Shown piece by piece: positions 53,718 to 64,000 of a stretch of DNA of 64,000 nucleotides; position 1 is the first letter of the stretch, and each line of letters begins with the position of its first letter. The notes under the pieces are model-generated. The model was not told the origin of the DNA. It did not search any database and worked only from the letters and a program-made list of their open reading frames with translations. Origin of the DNA: Owenia fusiformis (Eukaryota > Annelida > Polychaeta > Sabellida > Oweniidae); assembly GCA_903813345.2 (NCBI GenBank), contig CAIIXF020000003.1:24753248-24817247 (forward strand), read 5' to 3'. The translations under genes and the position numbers were made by a program.

Positions 53718-54026
53718 ACAATTGTAGATGTCATGGGTAGTATCAAGCCCTCAATTTCGGGGATGGGGGTCCAGAAATTAATACAAGTCTAAATGCAATG
53801 CCCAATGTTTACTCGAGTCTCTAGCCAATACCAATACGATACAGTGGCCTTAGAAGAAGGTAGCCCAATGTAATGAATATTAATTGAGATCTCACCTGAT
53901 ATAAAAAGTCACTGAAGCGCAATGAGACCTACTACCCTTTAAATAGGTTGATTTCATTCTTTAAAAAGAGCGCTTTCTCTACACTTTTCGATTATCGTAC
54001 AATCCTATAATATTGCCACACCCAAC

Positions 54027-54357
54027 ACTGGCGGATATGGGGGGGGGGCCCAGGGGCCCGGGCCCCCCCCCCTTGGGTGGGCCCAGAAAAAAAAAATTGT
54101 GCCCAAAAAAAATGTTGAGGCAAAATTGGCTTTAAGGCCCCAAAAAGTAGGCCTTTTTGGTCATAAATTGGCCTTGTAAGGCCTTATTTGTTAATTTTAG
54201 GCCAAATTTTGAAGAAAATGGGCCTCAAAATTTCAAAATTTGGGCCCACTTTTGGGTTTTTGGGGCCCAAAATTTTTTTTCGCGCAAGCGCGGAAATTTT
54301 TTTTCTCAGACCACAAGTTTGGGCCCCCCCCCTTGTTGGTTCCCAGATCCGCCCCTG
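54027..54357. mobile_element. GC-rich hAT-like MITE
   Basis: About 331 bp bounded by GGCGGATATGG on the left and CCAGATCCGCCCCTG on the right, which are inverted repeats and resemble the CAGGGGCGGATC ends of many hAT-derived elements. CCCAAC flanks it directly on both sides (54021-54026, 54358-54363), a possible short target duplication, though hAT elements normally duplicate 8 bp. The interior is full of GGGCCC-type words and a CGCGCAAGCGCG palindrome. It has no transposase; its reading frames are composition artefacts. Confidence 0.7.
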
Positions 54358-54866
54358 CCCAACGTGGACAAGTCAATCAAATTCAACTATCCAATCAGAA
54401 GTGCAGTTCTGGAATTTTTCACTGTCATAAGTAGCTGGCATTTTTCTCATTCAAATTCTCATGAATTTCAATGACAGCTACATTTAGGGTCATTAAGATC
54501 TGATCGGCTTCAAAACTTTATTTATTTTCCTATTCAGGCGGTTATTACCATTAACCTCTCTGCATCAGGGATGAGACCCACATATACATATTCTAAAGAA
54601 AATGTGATATTTTGTCAAGGATATTGCAATTTTTCTGACTTACTACAAAGAATGTAATTTGGGTATGGAAAGAGAAGATTAAAGTTTCTATAGAAGTTCT
54701 GTCCCCAGAGTCTTTGAGAAGTTGCTTCAAATCAATCACAATTTTCAATAGATACATCATTTAGTTCAGTCTATTCTAGTGACTTATCTTAAAAAAACTA
54801 TTCCGGGAGGTCATATTCAGAGGCATAATGCGTAGATCTATACACCTAAATAATACATTAATTGTA

Positions 54867-55412
54867 GCACGATCATTAGGTGCAATCATAGGGCACGTAC
54901 AATTACTCGGCACAATCACTCAACACAATAATTGGGCAAAATTTTTAGCACAATCACTGGGCACAATCACTAGACTGAATCACTCATCACAATCATTGGG
55001 CAAAATTACTAGACACAATCATTGGGCACAATTACAGACACAATCACTCAGCACAATCACTCAATACAATCATTGGGCACAATCACTGAGCACAAATACA
55101 GACACAATTACTCAACAGAAGCACTGGACACTAGCACTTGACATAATCACTGGGCCATTTGTTACACTCAACACAATCATAGTTACAATCATTTGGCACA
55201 GTCACTCGACACAATCACTGGGCACAATCACTCAGCACAATCTCTGGGCACAATCACTCAACACAATCATTGGGTACTATCACTAGATGCAATAAATGGG
55301 TACAATCACTCAGCACAATCATTCGACACAATCACTGGGTACAATCACTCAGGACAATCATTCGACACAATCAATGGGTACAATCACTAGACACAATCAC
55401 TTGGCACTCACT
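54867..55412. repeat. 13-bp minisatellite (CACAATCACTGGG-type)
   Basis: About 40 units of a 13-bp motif (variants CACAATCACTCAA, CACAATCACTAGA, CACAATCATTGGG). Because 13 is not a multiple of three, translation cycles through three frames and yields a 13-residue peptide repeat; the long open frame over it (54828-55286) is an artefact. Confidence 0.93.
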
Positions 55413-56372
55413 AGCCTATAATGCTAAACAGCGACTGATGGCTTATCCAGAATTGTTGTAATTTCATGTACATGTATTATGAATAAATATAACATGAAAT
55501 GAAAAAAATAACTGCTAACAAAGCATCACGAAAAAGAAGACTATTTTGATATGGTGAAACTACGTAATGTAAGCTAACAATCGTGTTGCATGTCTCTCCT
55601 GATAAACAACTTGCCATTTACAATTTCATTTGCTTCATTGATGGAAGTTTGATTTCAGTTAGAGATTTTTTACTTGTTATTGTCTGGAGTGAAAATTCAT
55701 ATGGCAATATCTATGATGTAAAGAATAGTATATATAGAGATTATCCTATATGAGGTTCAGGATATTGGGAATATCCAGAGGCCAATATAATGTATCTGCC
55801 CACTCAGAGTGGGACGTAAAGCTATATCTGCCCGCTGATGAAAATATAAGTTTTTCCAAACCTGGTTTATGTACCTGAAACACGTCCAAGTATGGGATAA
55901 ATATATGTATTCTATGAAAGAATGGAGGACATATTCAGACAATAAAATGTAACATTTCAAAGTATCATATACCCTTTTAAAGACTGACCATAACATATTG
56001 GTGAAGATTATAACTGAGACATGGGGGAAAACCTAGAAACAATGGGGGAGGACATTCGAAAATTTGAACAGATTTATTTGTCCACCAGAGACAAATGGCT
56101 ACAAAGCTAGGACAATGTTACAATTTTTTTGTTCAAATCTTAAGAGTCTCAAATGAAACTTTCAAGGCATTGGAGGCATATGGAGGTAAGTATTTTAAAA
56201 TGAATATTAAATTGTTGTATGTATAAAATGCAAGGTAAAGATTTTTGACTGCACACTCAAGTTGGACAACCTGATTTTACAACATCTGATTATTAGAGCA
56301 ATCCATAATAGTTCAAGGCAAAGCAATACATAATGAATGAACACCACAGGATGACAACATCATATAAAGAAC
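55413..56372. other. Unique-looking upstream spacer
   Basis: AT-rich sequence between two tandem arrays. No exon, RNA gene or repeat recognised. Confidence 0.5.
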
Positions 56373-56508
56373 ACTACACAGGAGTAAATGCATGACTACA
56401 CAGGAGTAAATGCATGACTACACAGGAGTAAATGCATGACTACACAGGAGTAAATGCAAGACTACAAAGGAGTAAATGCAAGACTACACAGGAGTAAATG
56501 CAAGACTA
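56373..56508. repeat. 22-bp tandem repeat, six copies
   Basis: Six units of ACTACACAGGAGTAAATGCATG with only a few substitutions (CATG/CAAG at the end, one CAAAGG). A young local array just before a larger satellite. Confidence 0.93.
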
Positions 56509-56547
56509 TGCTATACAAAGCAAAAAAGCTAGTCCTACTCCATATAA

Positions 56548-57866
56548 CATCTCCTATACCATTCAGATCAAAAGAGTAAGCCACAATGTTCACTGTTGAA
56601 TCAATCAAGTTTGAATCATACCCTGGGGGTATTACAGGACAAAGACAAAAGCAACCACATGAGCCCTGTTTGGTTCATCACATCTTACCACATTTAGATC
56701 AATAGAGTAAGCCACAATGTTCACTGTTGAATCAATCAAGTTTGAATCATACCCTGGGGCTATTACAAGACAAAGACCACATGATCCCTGTTTGGTTCAT
56801 CATATCTCACCACATTTAGATCAACAGAGTAAGCCACGATGTTCACTATAGACTGGCAATCAAGCTTGTGTGTTCCAAAGCCTTTACTTTCTCAAAAGCT
56901 TTACATAAAAAGGACTCTGATAAATCAGAATGCACAAGCCCTGTTTGGTTCATTATATCTCACCACATTTAGATCAACCGAGTAAGCCACGATGTTCACT
57001 ATAGACTGGCAATCAAGCTTGTGTGTTCCAAAGCCATTACTATCTCAAAAGATTTACATAAAAAGGACTCTGATAAATCAGAATGCACAAGCTCTGTTTG
57101 GTTCATCTTATTTCACCACATTTAGATCAATAGAGTAAGCCACGATGTTCACGATAGAGGCAATCAAACTTGTGTGTTCCAAAGCCATTACTATCTCAAA
57201 AGCTTTACATAAAAAGGACTCTGATAAATCAGAATGCACAAGCTCTGTTTGGTTCATCTTATCTCACCACATATAGATCAACAGAGTAAGCCACGATGTT
57301 CACTATAGAGGCAATCAAGCTTGTGTGTTCCAAAGCCATTACTATCTCAAAAGCTTGACATAAAAAGGACTCTGATAAATCAGAATGCACAAGCTCTGTT
57401 TGGTTCATCTTATCTCACCACATGTAGATCAACAGAGTAAGCCACGATGTTCACTATAGAGGCAATCAAGCGTGTGTGTTCCAGAGCCATTACTATCTCA
57501 AAAGCTTTACATAAAAAGGATTCTGATAAATCAGAATGCACAAGCTCTGTTTGGTTCATCTTATTTCACCACATTTAGATCAATAGAGTAAGCCACGATG
57601 TTCACGATAGAGGCAATCAAACTTGTGTGTTCCAAAGCCATTACTATCTCAAAAGCTTTACATAAAAAGGACTCTGATAAATCAGAATGCACAAGCTCAG
57701 TTTGGTTCATCACATCTTACCACATCTAGATCACTAGAGTAAGCCAAGATGTTCACTATAGAGGCAATCAAGCGTGTGTGTTCCAAAGCCATTACTATCT
57801 CAAAAGCTTTACATAAAAAGGACTCTGATAAATCAGAATGCACAAGATCTGTTTGGTTCATCATCT
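56548..57866. repeat. About 150-bp satellite array, nine units
   Basis: The word AGATCAAYAGAGTAAGCCAC recurs nine times (near 56567, 56697, 56818, 56972, 57126, 57277, 57427, 57577 and 57728). The first two units are a shorter subtype (about 121-130 bp, containing GAATCATACCCTGGGG); the remainder are 150-154 bp with GGCAATCAAGCTTGTGTG and AAAAGGACTCTGATAAATC. The copies in the second subtype are very similar, pointing to recent expansion. Confidence 0.95.
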
Positions 57867-58831
57867 CTGCAAAGCACGTAGAATGTCCAATAAGCAATTC
57901 AGAAAAGCTGATGAAAACTTAGCGATCTTATTCACTATAGGACAATAAGGAAGACATATGGAAAATATATTAATGATGACATCAAGAGGCAAAGTTACTT
58001 GAAATCATTGACCCTTATTCCCAATGCATTTAATTGTAAAATCTGGTAGTCCTTCAATAGACTCCCAGAGAGTGAAATTAGAGAAACTGTCTTACAAATT
58101 GCAGTCGTTTTTTCTCATAAAAGCATGAAATTCTTGCTAAAACCAATGCTTTGAATTATCCAACCATAATGCGAACGATCTAAATATCAGAAAGAGATCA
58201 ACACATTTTTCATGTGGCGTGTCTTATGAAACAAAGCAATTTCTAGTTGGGGATTGCGATTGTATTGCAAGGAGGAGCATTAATTTATGAATTGTGACAA
58301 GTCATCAATTCCAGTTCATTAGTGTGGGTCATAAAGGCCGAAACCTCAAGATTTAGAAAATGCTTGAATATGTTCGCAATTCTATTGGGAGTGATCACAA
58401 AATTAATATAATGCTCATCCATGGAACTTTGATTAAGGATTCATGACTCAGTGAAGAGATTCAGGGAGACCTGAATGTGTAAATCTTCTCTGCTCATGCT
58501 TAAAGGATAAACCAAGCATGGTTGTTTTGCACAATTTCTCCCCCAGTCCTCAATGGATTACAATTTTCTGGTGCTGTATACACGTTAGAGTGTGAACTAT
58601 AATGTGACATTATTTGAATACCACCTGATTCCTCTCATTTGTGTATTATTTTTCAAATAGAAATTTTATCGTTGGAATATTTTATTCCATGGTGGGTCCT
58701 TTCTTCTTCTGTCTCTCTATATCAAGACAAATTGAAAATATAAGAGAAATCCTGTTTGCAATTTGCTTACATTTTATATAATGTTCCATTTAGAAAAGAA
58801 GAGCGAAGAGTGGCTGATTCAAACTCAGACA
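57867..58831. other. Unique-looking upstream spacer
   Basis: Between the 150-bp satellite and a hairpin element; AT-rich, with no gene or array seen. Confidence 0.5.
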
Positions 58832-58976
58832 GGGCATTGACATGACAATAAGCAACACCAGTTATTGAAATTTGTAAGAATTTGTTACAGACACCGAATC
58901 CCAAATGCCAACCACCGAACACCATCCACAAAATATTGTAGACATAACAATATGTCACCATTCTGGTGGTGACATT
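58832..58976 (-). mobile_element. TGTCACCA-hairpin element, copy B
   Basis: Contains TTTGTTACAGACACCGAA, an interior of ACCACCGAACACCATCCAC words and a terminal hairpin ATGTCACCA/TGGTGACAT (58952-58975). The end opposite the hairpin is the most diverged of the family. Orientation is opposite to copy A. Confidence 0.7.
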
Positions 58977-59488
58977 AAAAAAACTAAAATCACCAAAAGG
59001 AACATAATATCATTCTTTAATTCTTTCAGCTTAGAGTAATAGGTCAGGATTTGATTGAGTTTAATAATGCAAAACAAATCTAAATTAAACTTTTGATTTT
59101 CTCTATATTAACAATTCCATTATATCTATTGTATTGTCTATCTTTATTATCATTTGAACCTGTGACATGCAGATAGAGTCAATTTAGAGATGATTTGTCA
59201 AATGGTGACAGGAATGACAGACTGGGATTCTAATGAGTCTTGGACAACATTTGAGATTTTATTGATGTCATTTCTTACATTTCCTATGGGGTTTTGACAT
59301 AAAATAGAACAGAAAGATGAAATCCATGGAAGAAAAACATCCTCAAAAATACAAAATAACTCTTCAAGCAATACACAATTGTATACTGCTCTTGAGGTCA
59401 ACAGGTAAATTTGTCCATCTCTCTGGTAAAAATGTGTTTACTACTACTGTGCAATAAGAATGTGTCAGGTGCAAAATGTCGGCTTCTT

Positions 59489-60323
59489 ACAGTACAATGT
59501 CTCAACTTTTAAAATACAATGTGTCACCCTATACAATACAAGGTGTCATCCTCTATATTGCAATGTGTTACTTTAAAATAGTGCAATGTGTAACCAATTA
59601 AACTACAATGTGTCATACTCTACAGTACAATGTGTCACCCTCTATGGTGCAATGTTCATTCCTCTATAGTACAAGGTGCCATTCTCTATAGTACAATGTT
59701 TCACCTCAACAGTACAATGTGGAACCATTTGCAGTATGATGTGCCATCCTCTTGAGTACAATGTGTCAAACTCTAGGGTATGATGCATCACTCTCTAGAG
59801 TACAATGTGCCAACCTCTACAGTACAATGTGTCAACTTCTATAGTACAATGTTTCATCCTCAACAGTACAATGTGTCATACTCTACAGTACAATGTGTCA
59901 CCCTCTATGGTACAATGTTCATTCCTCTATAATACAATGTGCCATTCTCTTTAGTACAATGTTTCATCTGAACAGTACAATGTGGAACCATTTGCAGTAT
60001 GATGTGCCATCCTCTTGAGTACAATGTGTCAAACTCTAGGGTATGATGCATCACTCTCTAGAGTACAATGTGTCAACCTCTACAGTACAATGTGTCAATC
60101 TCTATAGTACAATGTTTCATCCAATAAAACTCCACAGTTCGATGTGCCATTCTCCACAGTACAATGCACCATTCTGTAGAGTAGAATGTTCCATCCTCTA
60201 TAGTACAATGTTTCATCCTCAACAGCACAATGTGTCACCTTCTACAGTACAATGTGTCACTCTCAAAAATTCAATGTGTCATTGCCTGCAGTACAGAGTG
60301 TAATCATGGATAGTACAATGTGG
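59489..60323. repeat. 22-bp minisatellite with 12-unit higher-order period
   Basis: Nearly 40 units of ACAGTACAATGTGTCATCCTCT. A block including GGAACCATTTGCAGTATGATG, then CTCTAGGGTATGATGCATC, appears at about 59721 and again at about 59984, so roughly 12 units were duplicated together (about 263 bp). Reading frames through it are low-complexity artefacts. Confidence 0.93.
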
Positions 60324-60350
60324 TATATGTGGACACACTGTAATAAATTG

Positions 60351-60474
60351 AAACAAGGCATTAACATGCAAAATGTCACCACCTACCATTTGTTACAAAT
60401 GTCAACCGCCAAATGCTGTCACAAAAAAGTTGGAGACCATTACATTATGTCACCACTTTTGGTGGTAACATAAA
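60351..60474 (-). mobile_element. TGTCACCA-hairpin element, copy C
   Basis: AACAAGGCATTAACATGC then AAAATGTCACCACC, TTTGTTACAAATG, a short CACC-type interior, and the terminal hairpin TATGTCACCAC/GGTGGTAACATA (60446-60472). It starts about 30 bp after the 22-bp array. Confidence 0.78.
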
Positions 60475-60840
60475 AACACTTGTTCAAATTGGGAGTAATT
60501 CTCACATGTAGCCCATCAGAATAAGAATTCTGAGAAAAGTTTAGATATTCAGGTGTTGTAGTTTGAGACATCCCCTAAGTTGGTCAATGGAGATACCCAG
60601 TATGTCTATCTAGTCTATTAGTTTAATAAACAAATCTGGTCTGAAGTGAGAGCTAATCAGAGCACTTATGGTTTATATAATCCAGAAGATATGAATTTAT
60701 ACAAATAAGCCAGTAATTCATCCTCTCCTCCCCTACTAATTGGATTATCTTGCTAGGGAGATATTTGGATAGTTGACCACTTATCCAATAATTGCTTCTG
60801 TTGCGTCTTGTTGGTAGCTTTGGCATGGGAACTGATTTAA

Positions 60841-61003
60841 ACAAGGCATTAACTTGCAAAATGTCACCACCTGTCATTTGTTACAGATACCGACCACCAA
60901 ACACCAACCACTGAATGCCAAACACTGAACACCATCTGCTGGACACCATCCACAAAAAGCTGGAGACTAAAATATGTCACAACTTGTGATGGTGACATAA
61001 AAA
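60841..61003 (-). mobile_element. TGTCACCA-hairpin element, copy D
   Basis: The longest interior of the family in this orientation: ACAAGGCATTAACTTGC, AAAATGTCACCACCTG, TTTGTTACAGATACCG, then repeated ACCAACCACTGAA and ACACCATCC words, AAAGCTGGAGACTA and the terminal hairpin with TATGTCAC.../GGTGACATA arms (60973-60999). Confidence 0.8.
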
Positions 61004-61621
61004 GGGTAGGATACTTTCTTTTGGAATATTTCTTGAATCATTTTTATGGACATATCCGAAATTGAGGGGGACTATACGATTCTCTCTGATATATCCCATT
61101 GGTAGTTTTGGCTTTTGCAATACTCCTTATTCATATATACAGGAGACATCTGAACTGGAAGGGGTGGGGACTTATGACATACTTGTTTCTATCACATCTT
61201 GGGGCTTCATGTGAGATTGTTTCTGAATGAATGCTAACTGGCATGCAGAATTTCTAAATAGGGGGGCAATGGGCTCAACTTAGTTTAGCACCGAAATGAG
61301 AATACAAAACTGTCAAGAAAATGCTAATGGGCCAATGGCCAACATGTTCCTTAGACTCCCAAAGAGTGTCATATAGTGATAAGTATATGGAGGTCCCACC
61401 GTGCCACATTGGCCCTTCTGAAGATTATGTGAAGCGTTTAGGTCTTGTTCTTTTGCATCTCGCTTGCTAGGGGCTGGATATGGTGGAGTGTACCTCTTGG
61501 TATTGAACAATACATAAAGTTTATGTTCTCGGAGGTTTTGGATACAGATGGGATACATGCAAAAATATCCCCCCTGTAATCCCTATAGATACACTATATA
61601 TTCCCCACATATTATGTACAA

Positions 61622-61729
61622 ACAAGGTACAAACATGCAAAATGTCACCACTTGCCATTTGTTACAGATGCCGAACACAAAAGAACTGGAGCCTACAACA
61701 ATAGGTCATCATTTCTGGTGGTGACATAA
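61622..61729 (-). mobile_element. TGTCACCA-hairpin element, copy E
   Basis: ACAAGGTACAAACATGC, AAAATGTCACCACTTG, TTTGTTACAGATGCCGAA, a very short interior and a terminal TCATCA/TGGTGGTGACATA arm. The CACC-rich interior is nearly absent, showing that this part varies in length between copies. Confidence 0.78.
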
Positions 61730-62744
61730 TGACTTCAGAAGGTACAGGATATACATATACAAATAGTACTTTTGAGAAATATTTTTTTTATTTATAAAAT
61801 ACATCATTAAATATTGTCAACATAATGGATATGTTTATGTGAAGAACATTTCATGAAGTTCTCTGATTTTATTTACCATTTCATATTGAAAGATAAGATG
61901 TGTCCATTTATAATTATTCCATTGCATGCCCTTGCAAAACATTTTTGTGTTTCTTTACCTATTCACTTTCAAAACAAATATCTTATAATATTTTATATGT
62001 AATATTACAATATAGTAAAAAACTCAATTTACTTTTCAAATTCAAGATCATTTTAATGACAATTTGGTTACTGTAATGACTTATTGCAAATACACATACT
62101 CGTACATATATTTTAAAGAGGTAATATTATCTCATACATAAGGCTTTATTTCTCTGGTATGTATGCATTAAAAGTCACAATAAAATGTGGCATGATAACT
62201 TTCTAACTGCATTCATGTATAGAAAATGCAATAAAAATTTCATAATAAAAATAATTTTGTAAGAGCTGCATGATTTTTTTCTTAAAACAAGTTTGAAAAA
62301 TAGCCTATTCCTTGAACTCTTCATAACACATTTATTTTCTCAAAATCTTGTCAATGATAAGTTCATTTTGTTCAAATATAGCTTAAATTACAATCATTGC
62401 AACTTTAATGTACATAATAACATGTAAATATATGCACTAGCATATAAAAGGTAATATTTTGGCACATAACCTTGAGCTACCATGTAACAAGCTGACAGAA
62501 ATTTATGAAATTACCATAGCAACATAACACAATTCTTTTGTAGTTACCTTAGCAAATAACCTGAAATCACTTTAACAATCTTCAATGCAATTTGCAGTTT
62601 GTTTTTCCTGATTTTATGTATTTAAGATTTTATAAAATTCAACAGAATCTGAAAGAATCATAAACAATACATATTCAAACGTGTAGAAACAAACTGGTCA
62701 GAAAAATAAGAAACATAACAGTGTCAATTGTATCATTATACTAA
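61730..62744. other. AT-rich spacer
   Basis: About 1 kb of AT-rich DNA. Near its end are ATTACCATAGCAAC (62510-62523) and GTTACCTTAGCAAA, weak X-box-like words. No gene is seen. Confidence 0.5.
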
Positions 62745-62943
62745 TACTATATATCATGGTTACCATAGAATCATTTTATCACTTTATGGTTGCCATGCGA
62801 TAACACATTCTCATGGCAACAAACCAATATATAGATTCTACCACAGTTTCGTTACCCTTCTCATCACACACCATAATACTGTCATGGTTACCATGTCACA
62901 ACTTTTTCATGGTAACTCTTTGGTCAATGGTTGTTATGGCAAC
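62745..62943. promoter_or_regulatory. Cluster of GTTACCAT/ATGGCAAC half-sites with one full X-box
   Basis: In 200 bp there are repeated CATGGTTACCAT, TGGTTGCCAT, CATGGCAAC and CATGGTAAC words, and one full RFX-type palindrome GTTGTTATGGCAAC (62930-62943). It may be a decayed short repeat or a genuine cluster of RFX half-sites. Confidence 0.4.
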
Positions 62944-63302
62944 ATTTAAATATTACACAAATGAGGAAACATTGTCCATTTGTATGTCTGTGTTATGTCA
63001 ACTCAACAAACAACCAATTGTCTCCAAAAGGAGAAGCTGCCTAGCTGAGTTACTCCCTGTGTTTACAAAAAGGGGAGAATATTGTATCTGTTATCAGATC
63101 TACAGTCCATTTGTATGTTGACTGATCAGACCATTGTCTCCTAAATGAGCTTAACTGTATCCTGAAGGAGAAGCTTATCAGCTGAGTTACTCCCTGAGTT
63201 TAATTTCTCCACTTCACCATCTCCCTTAGTTTTGCCTGATACAGGCTGACTGGTTGATCTTCCAGTAGCTGAAACTCAAGTGTTTGTTTTTACTGTGATT
63301 TG

Positions 63303-63792
63303 TAGCTGCTGTGTTGTGCAGCTACTGTGTTTTGCAGCTATGGAGCTTTGCAGCTCCTATGTCTTGCAGCTACTATGTCTTACAGCTCCTATGTCTTGCA
63401 GCTACTATGTTTTGCAGTGACTATGTCTTGCAGCTACTATGTCTTGCATCTCCTATGTCTTGCAGATACTGAGCTTTGCAACTCCTATGCTTTGCAGCTC
63501 CTATGTCTTGCAGCTACTATGTCTTACAGCTCCTATGTCTTGCAGCTACTATGTTTTGCAGTGACTATGTCTTGCAGCTACTATGTCTTGCATCTCCTAT
63601 GTCTTGCAGATACTGAGCTTTGCAACTCCTATGCTTTGCAGCTCCTATGTCTTGCAGCTACTATGTCTTACAGCTCCTATGTCTTGCAGCTACTATGTTT
63701 TGCAGTGACTATGTCTTGCAGCTACTATGTCTTGCAGCTCCTATGTTTTGCAGCTACTGAGCTTTGCAGCTCCTATGTTTTGCAGCTCTGTT
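63303..63792. repeat. 16-bp minisatellite with 144-bp higher-order period
   Basis: About 30 units of GCAGCTACTATGTCTT and close variants. A nine-unit block is repeated almost exactly (TACTATGTCTTACAGCTCC at about 63370, 63514 and 63658, spacing 144 bp). As 144 is a multiple of three, a Cys/Leu/Tyr-rich frame stays open over it; it is not a gene. Confidence 0.93.
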
Positions 63793-63892
63793 TGTTTGGT
63801 GCTGAAAATATACAAAAGGCATAAATATAATTTATGAAAGGTGATCATATTTTTTTTTATGTCAATTTTTTTTACATTCTGTCTAAGTGGAT

Positions 63893-64000
63893 ACATGTAA
63901 TAAACACGACAAATTGTCACCATCTGCTAAGTTATTGCAAATGGTTACAAAAGTGTGACAATCTGTTACAACATTGAATGGAGGCAATAATACGTCACCA
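63893..64000 (-). mobile_element. TGTCACCA-hairpin element, copy F (cut by window edge)
   Basis: A diverged member: AAATTGTCACCATCTG, GGTTACAAAAG, CTGTTACAACATTG, then TGGAGGCAATAATACGTCACCA at the last base. The sequence stops where the hairpin loop of the other copies would follow. Confidence 0.55.

Noticed and set aside
54157-54474. Three overlapping frames with WAHFWVFGAQNF-like peptides
   Set aside because: They lie within the GC-rich MITE; the aromatic residues come from its GGGCCC/TTTT composition.
54828-55461. Open frames with a repeated HNHWAQSLGTITQ-like peptide
   Set aside because: Produced by translating a 13-bp minisatellite; all three frames are similar and there is no non-repeat domain.
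60043-60303. Open frame in the 22-bp array
   Set aside because: Low-complexity translation of the minisatellite, with no splice or start context.
63327-63824. 165-codon Cys/Leu/Tyr-rich frame resembling a membrane or cysteine-rich repeat protein
   Set aside because: It is a translation of the 16-bp minisatellite with a 144-bp block period.

Overview
The window comes from an AT-rich, intron-rich animal genome. It holds most of one gene, a spalt/Sal-like (SALL) zinc-finger transcription factor on the minus strand, plus about 12.6 kb of repeat-laden DNA upstream of it. The animal looks like a bilaterian invertebrate, probably marine. The protein has the full SALL layout, but the first finger pair is split over two exons, whereas vertebrate SALL genes carry most fingers in one large exon. 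The species cannot be named from the sequence.

Gene layout (read right to left): coding exon 1 at 51294-51369 encodes the NuRD-recruiting N-terminus MSRRKQAKPRHF. Intron 1 is about 31.9 kb. Exon 2 at 18434-19417 carries the C2HC finger, an acidic tract, the glutamine-rich dimerisation helix and a Ser/Thr-rich linker. Intron 2 is about 10.7 kb. Exon 3 at 7559-7702 carries the first C2H2 finger. Intron 3 is about 5.3 kb. Exon 4 at 1-2305 carries the second finger of that pair, the central three-finger cluster, a histidine-rich octapeptide repeat and the first finger of the last pair, then runs off the left edge. All three introns are phase 1 with GT...AG ends, and the spliced frame is open for 1169 codons. 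No second protein-coding gene could be supported.

Non-coding layout: the introns hold several minisatellites, three copies of an 83-96 bp inverted-repeat element with TA ends (two in intron 3, one in intron 1), decayed LTR-retroelement junctions near 41.3-42.5 kb, a group of RFX X-box palindromes at 20.77-20.95 kb, a five-copy 59-bp array with Fox- and POU-like words, and a cluster of ATGCTTAT words near 46.6-46.8 kb. The promoter side of exon 1 has an NRF1-type palindrome and a CCAAT box.

From about 53.5 kb to the right edge the sequence is dominated by repeats: a GC-rich hAT-like MITE, minisatellites of 13, 22, about 150, 22 and 16 bp, two of them with higher-order periods, and six copies of a short element ending in a TGTCACCA/TGGTGACA hairpin. 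That hairpin family and the small TA-ended family are the best candidates for undescribed elements. I saw no exotic coding system.
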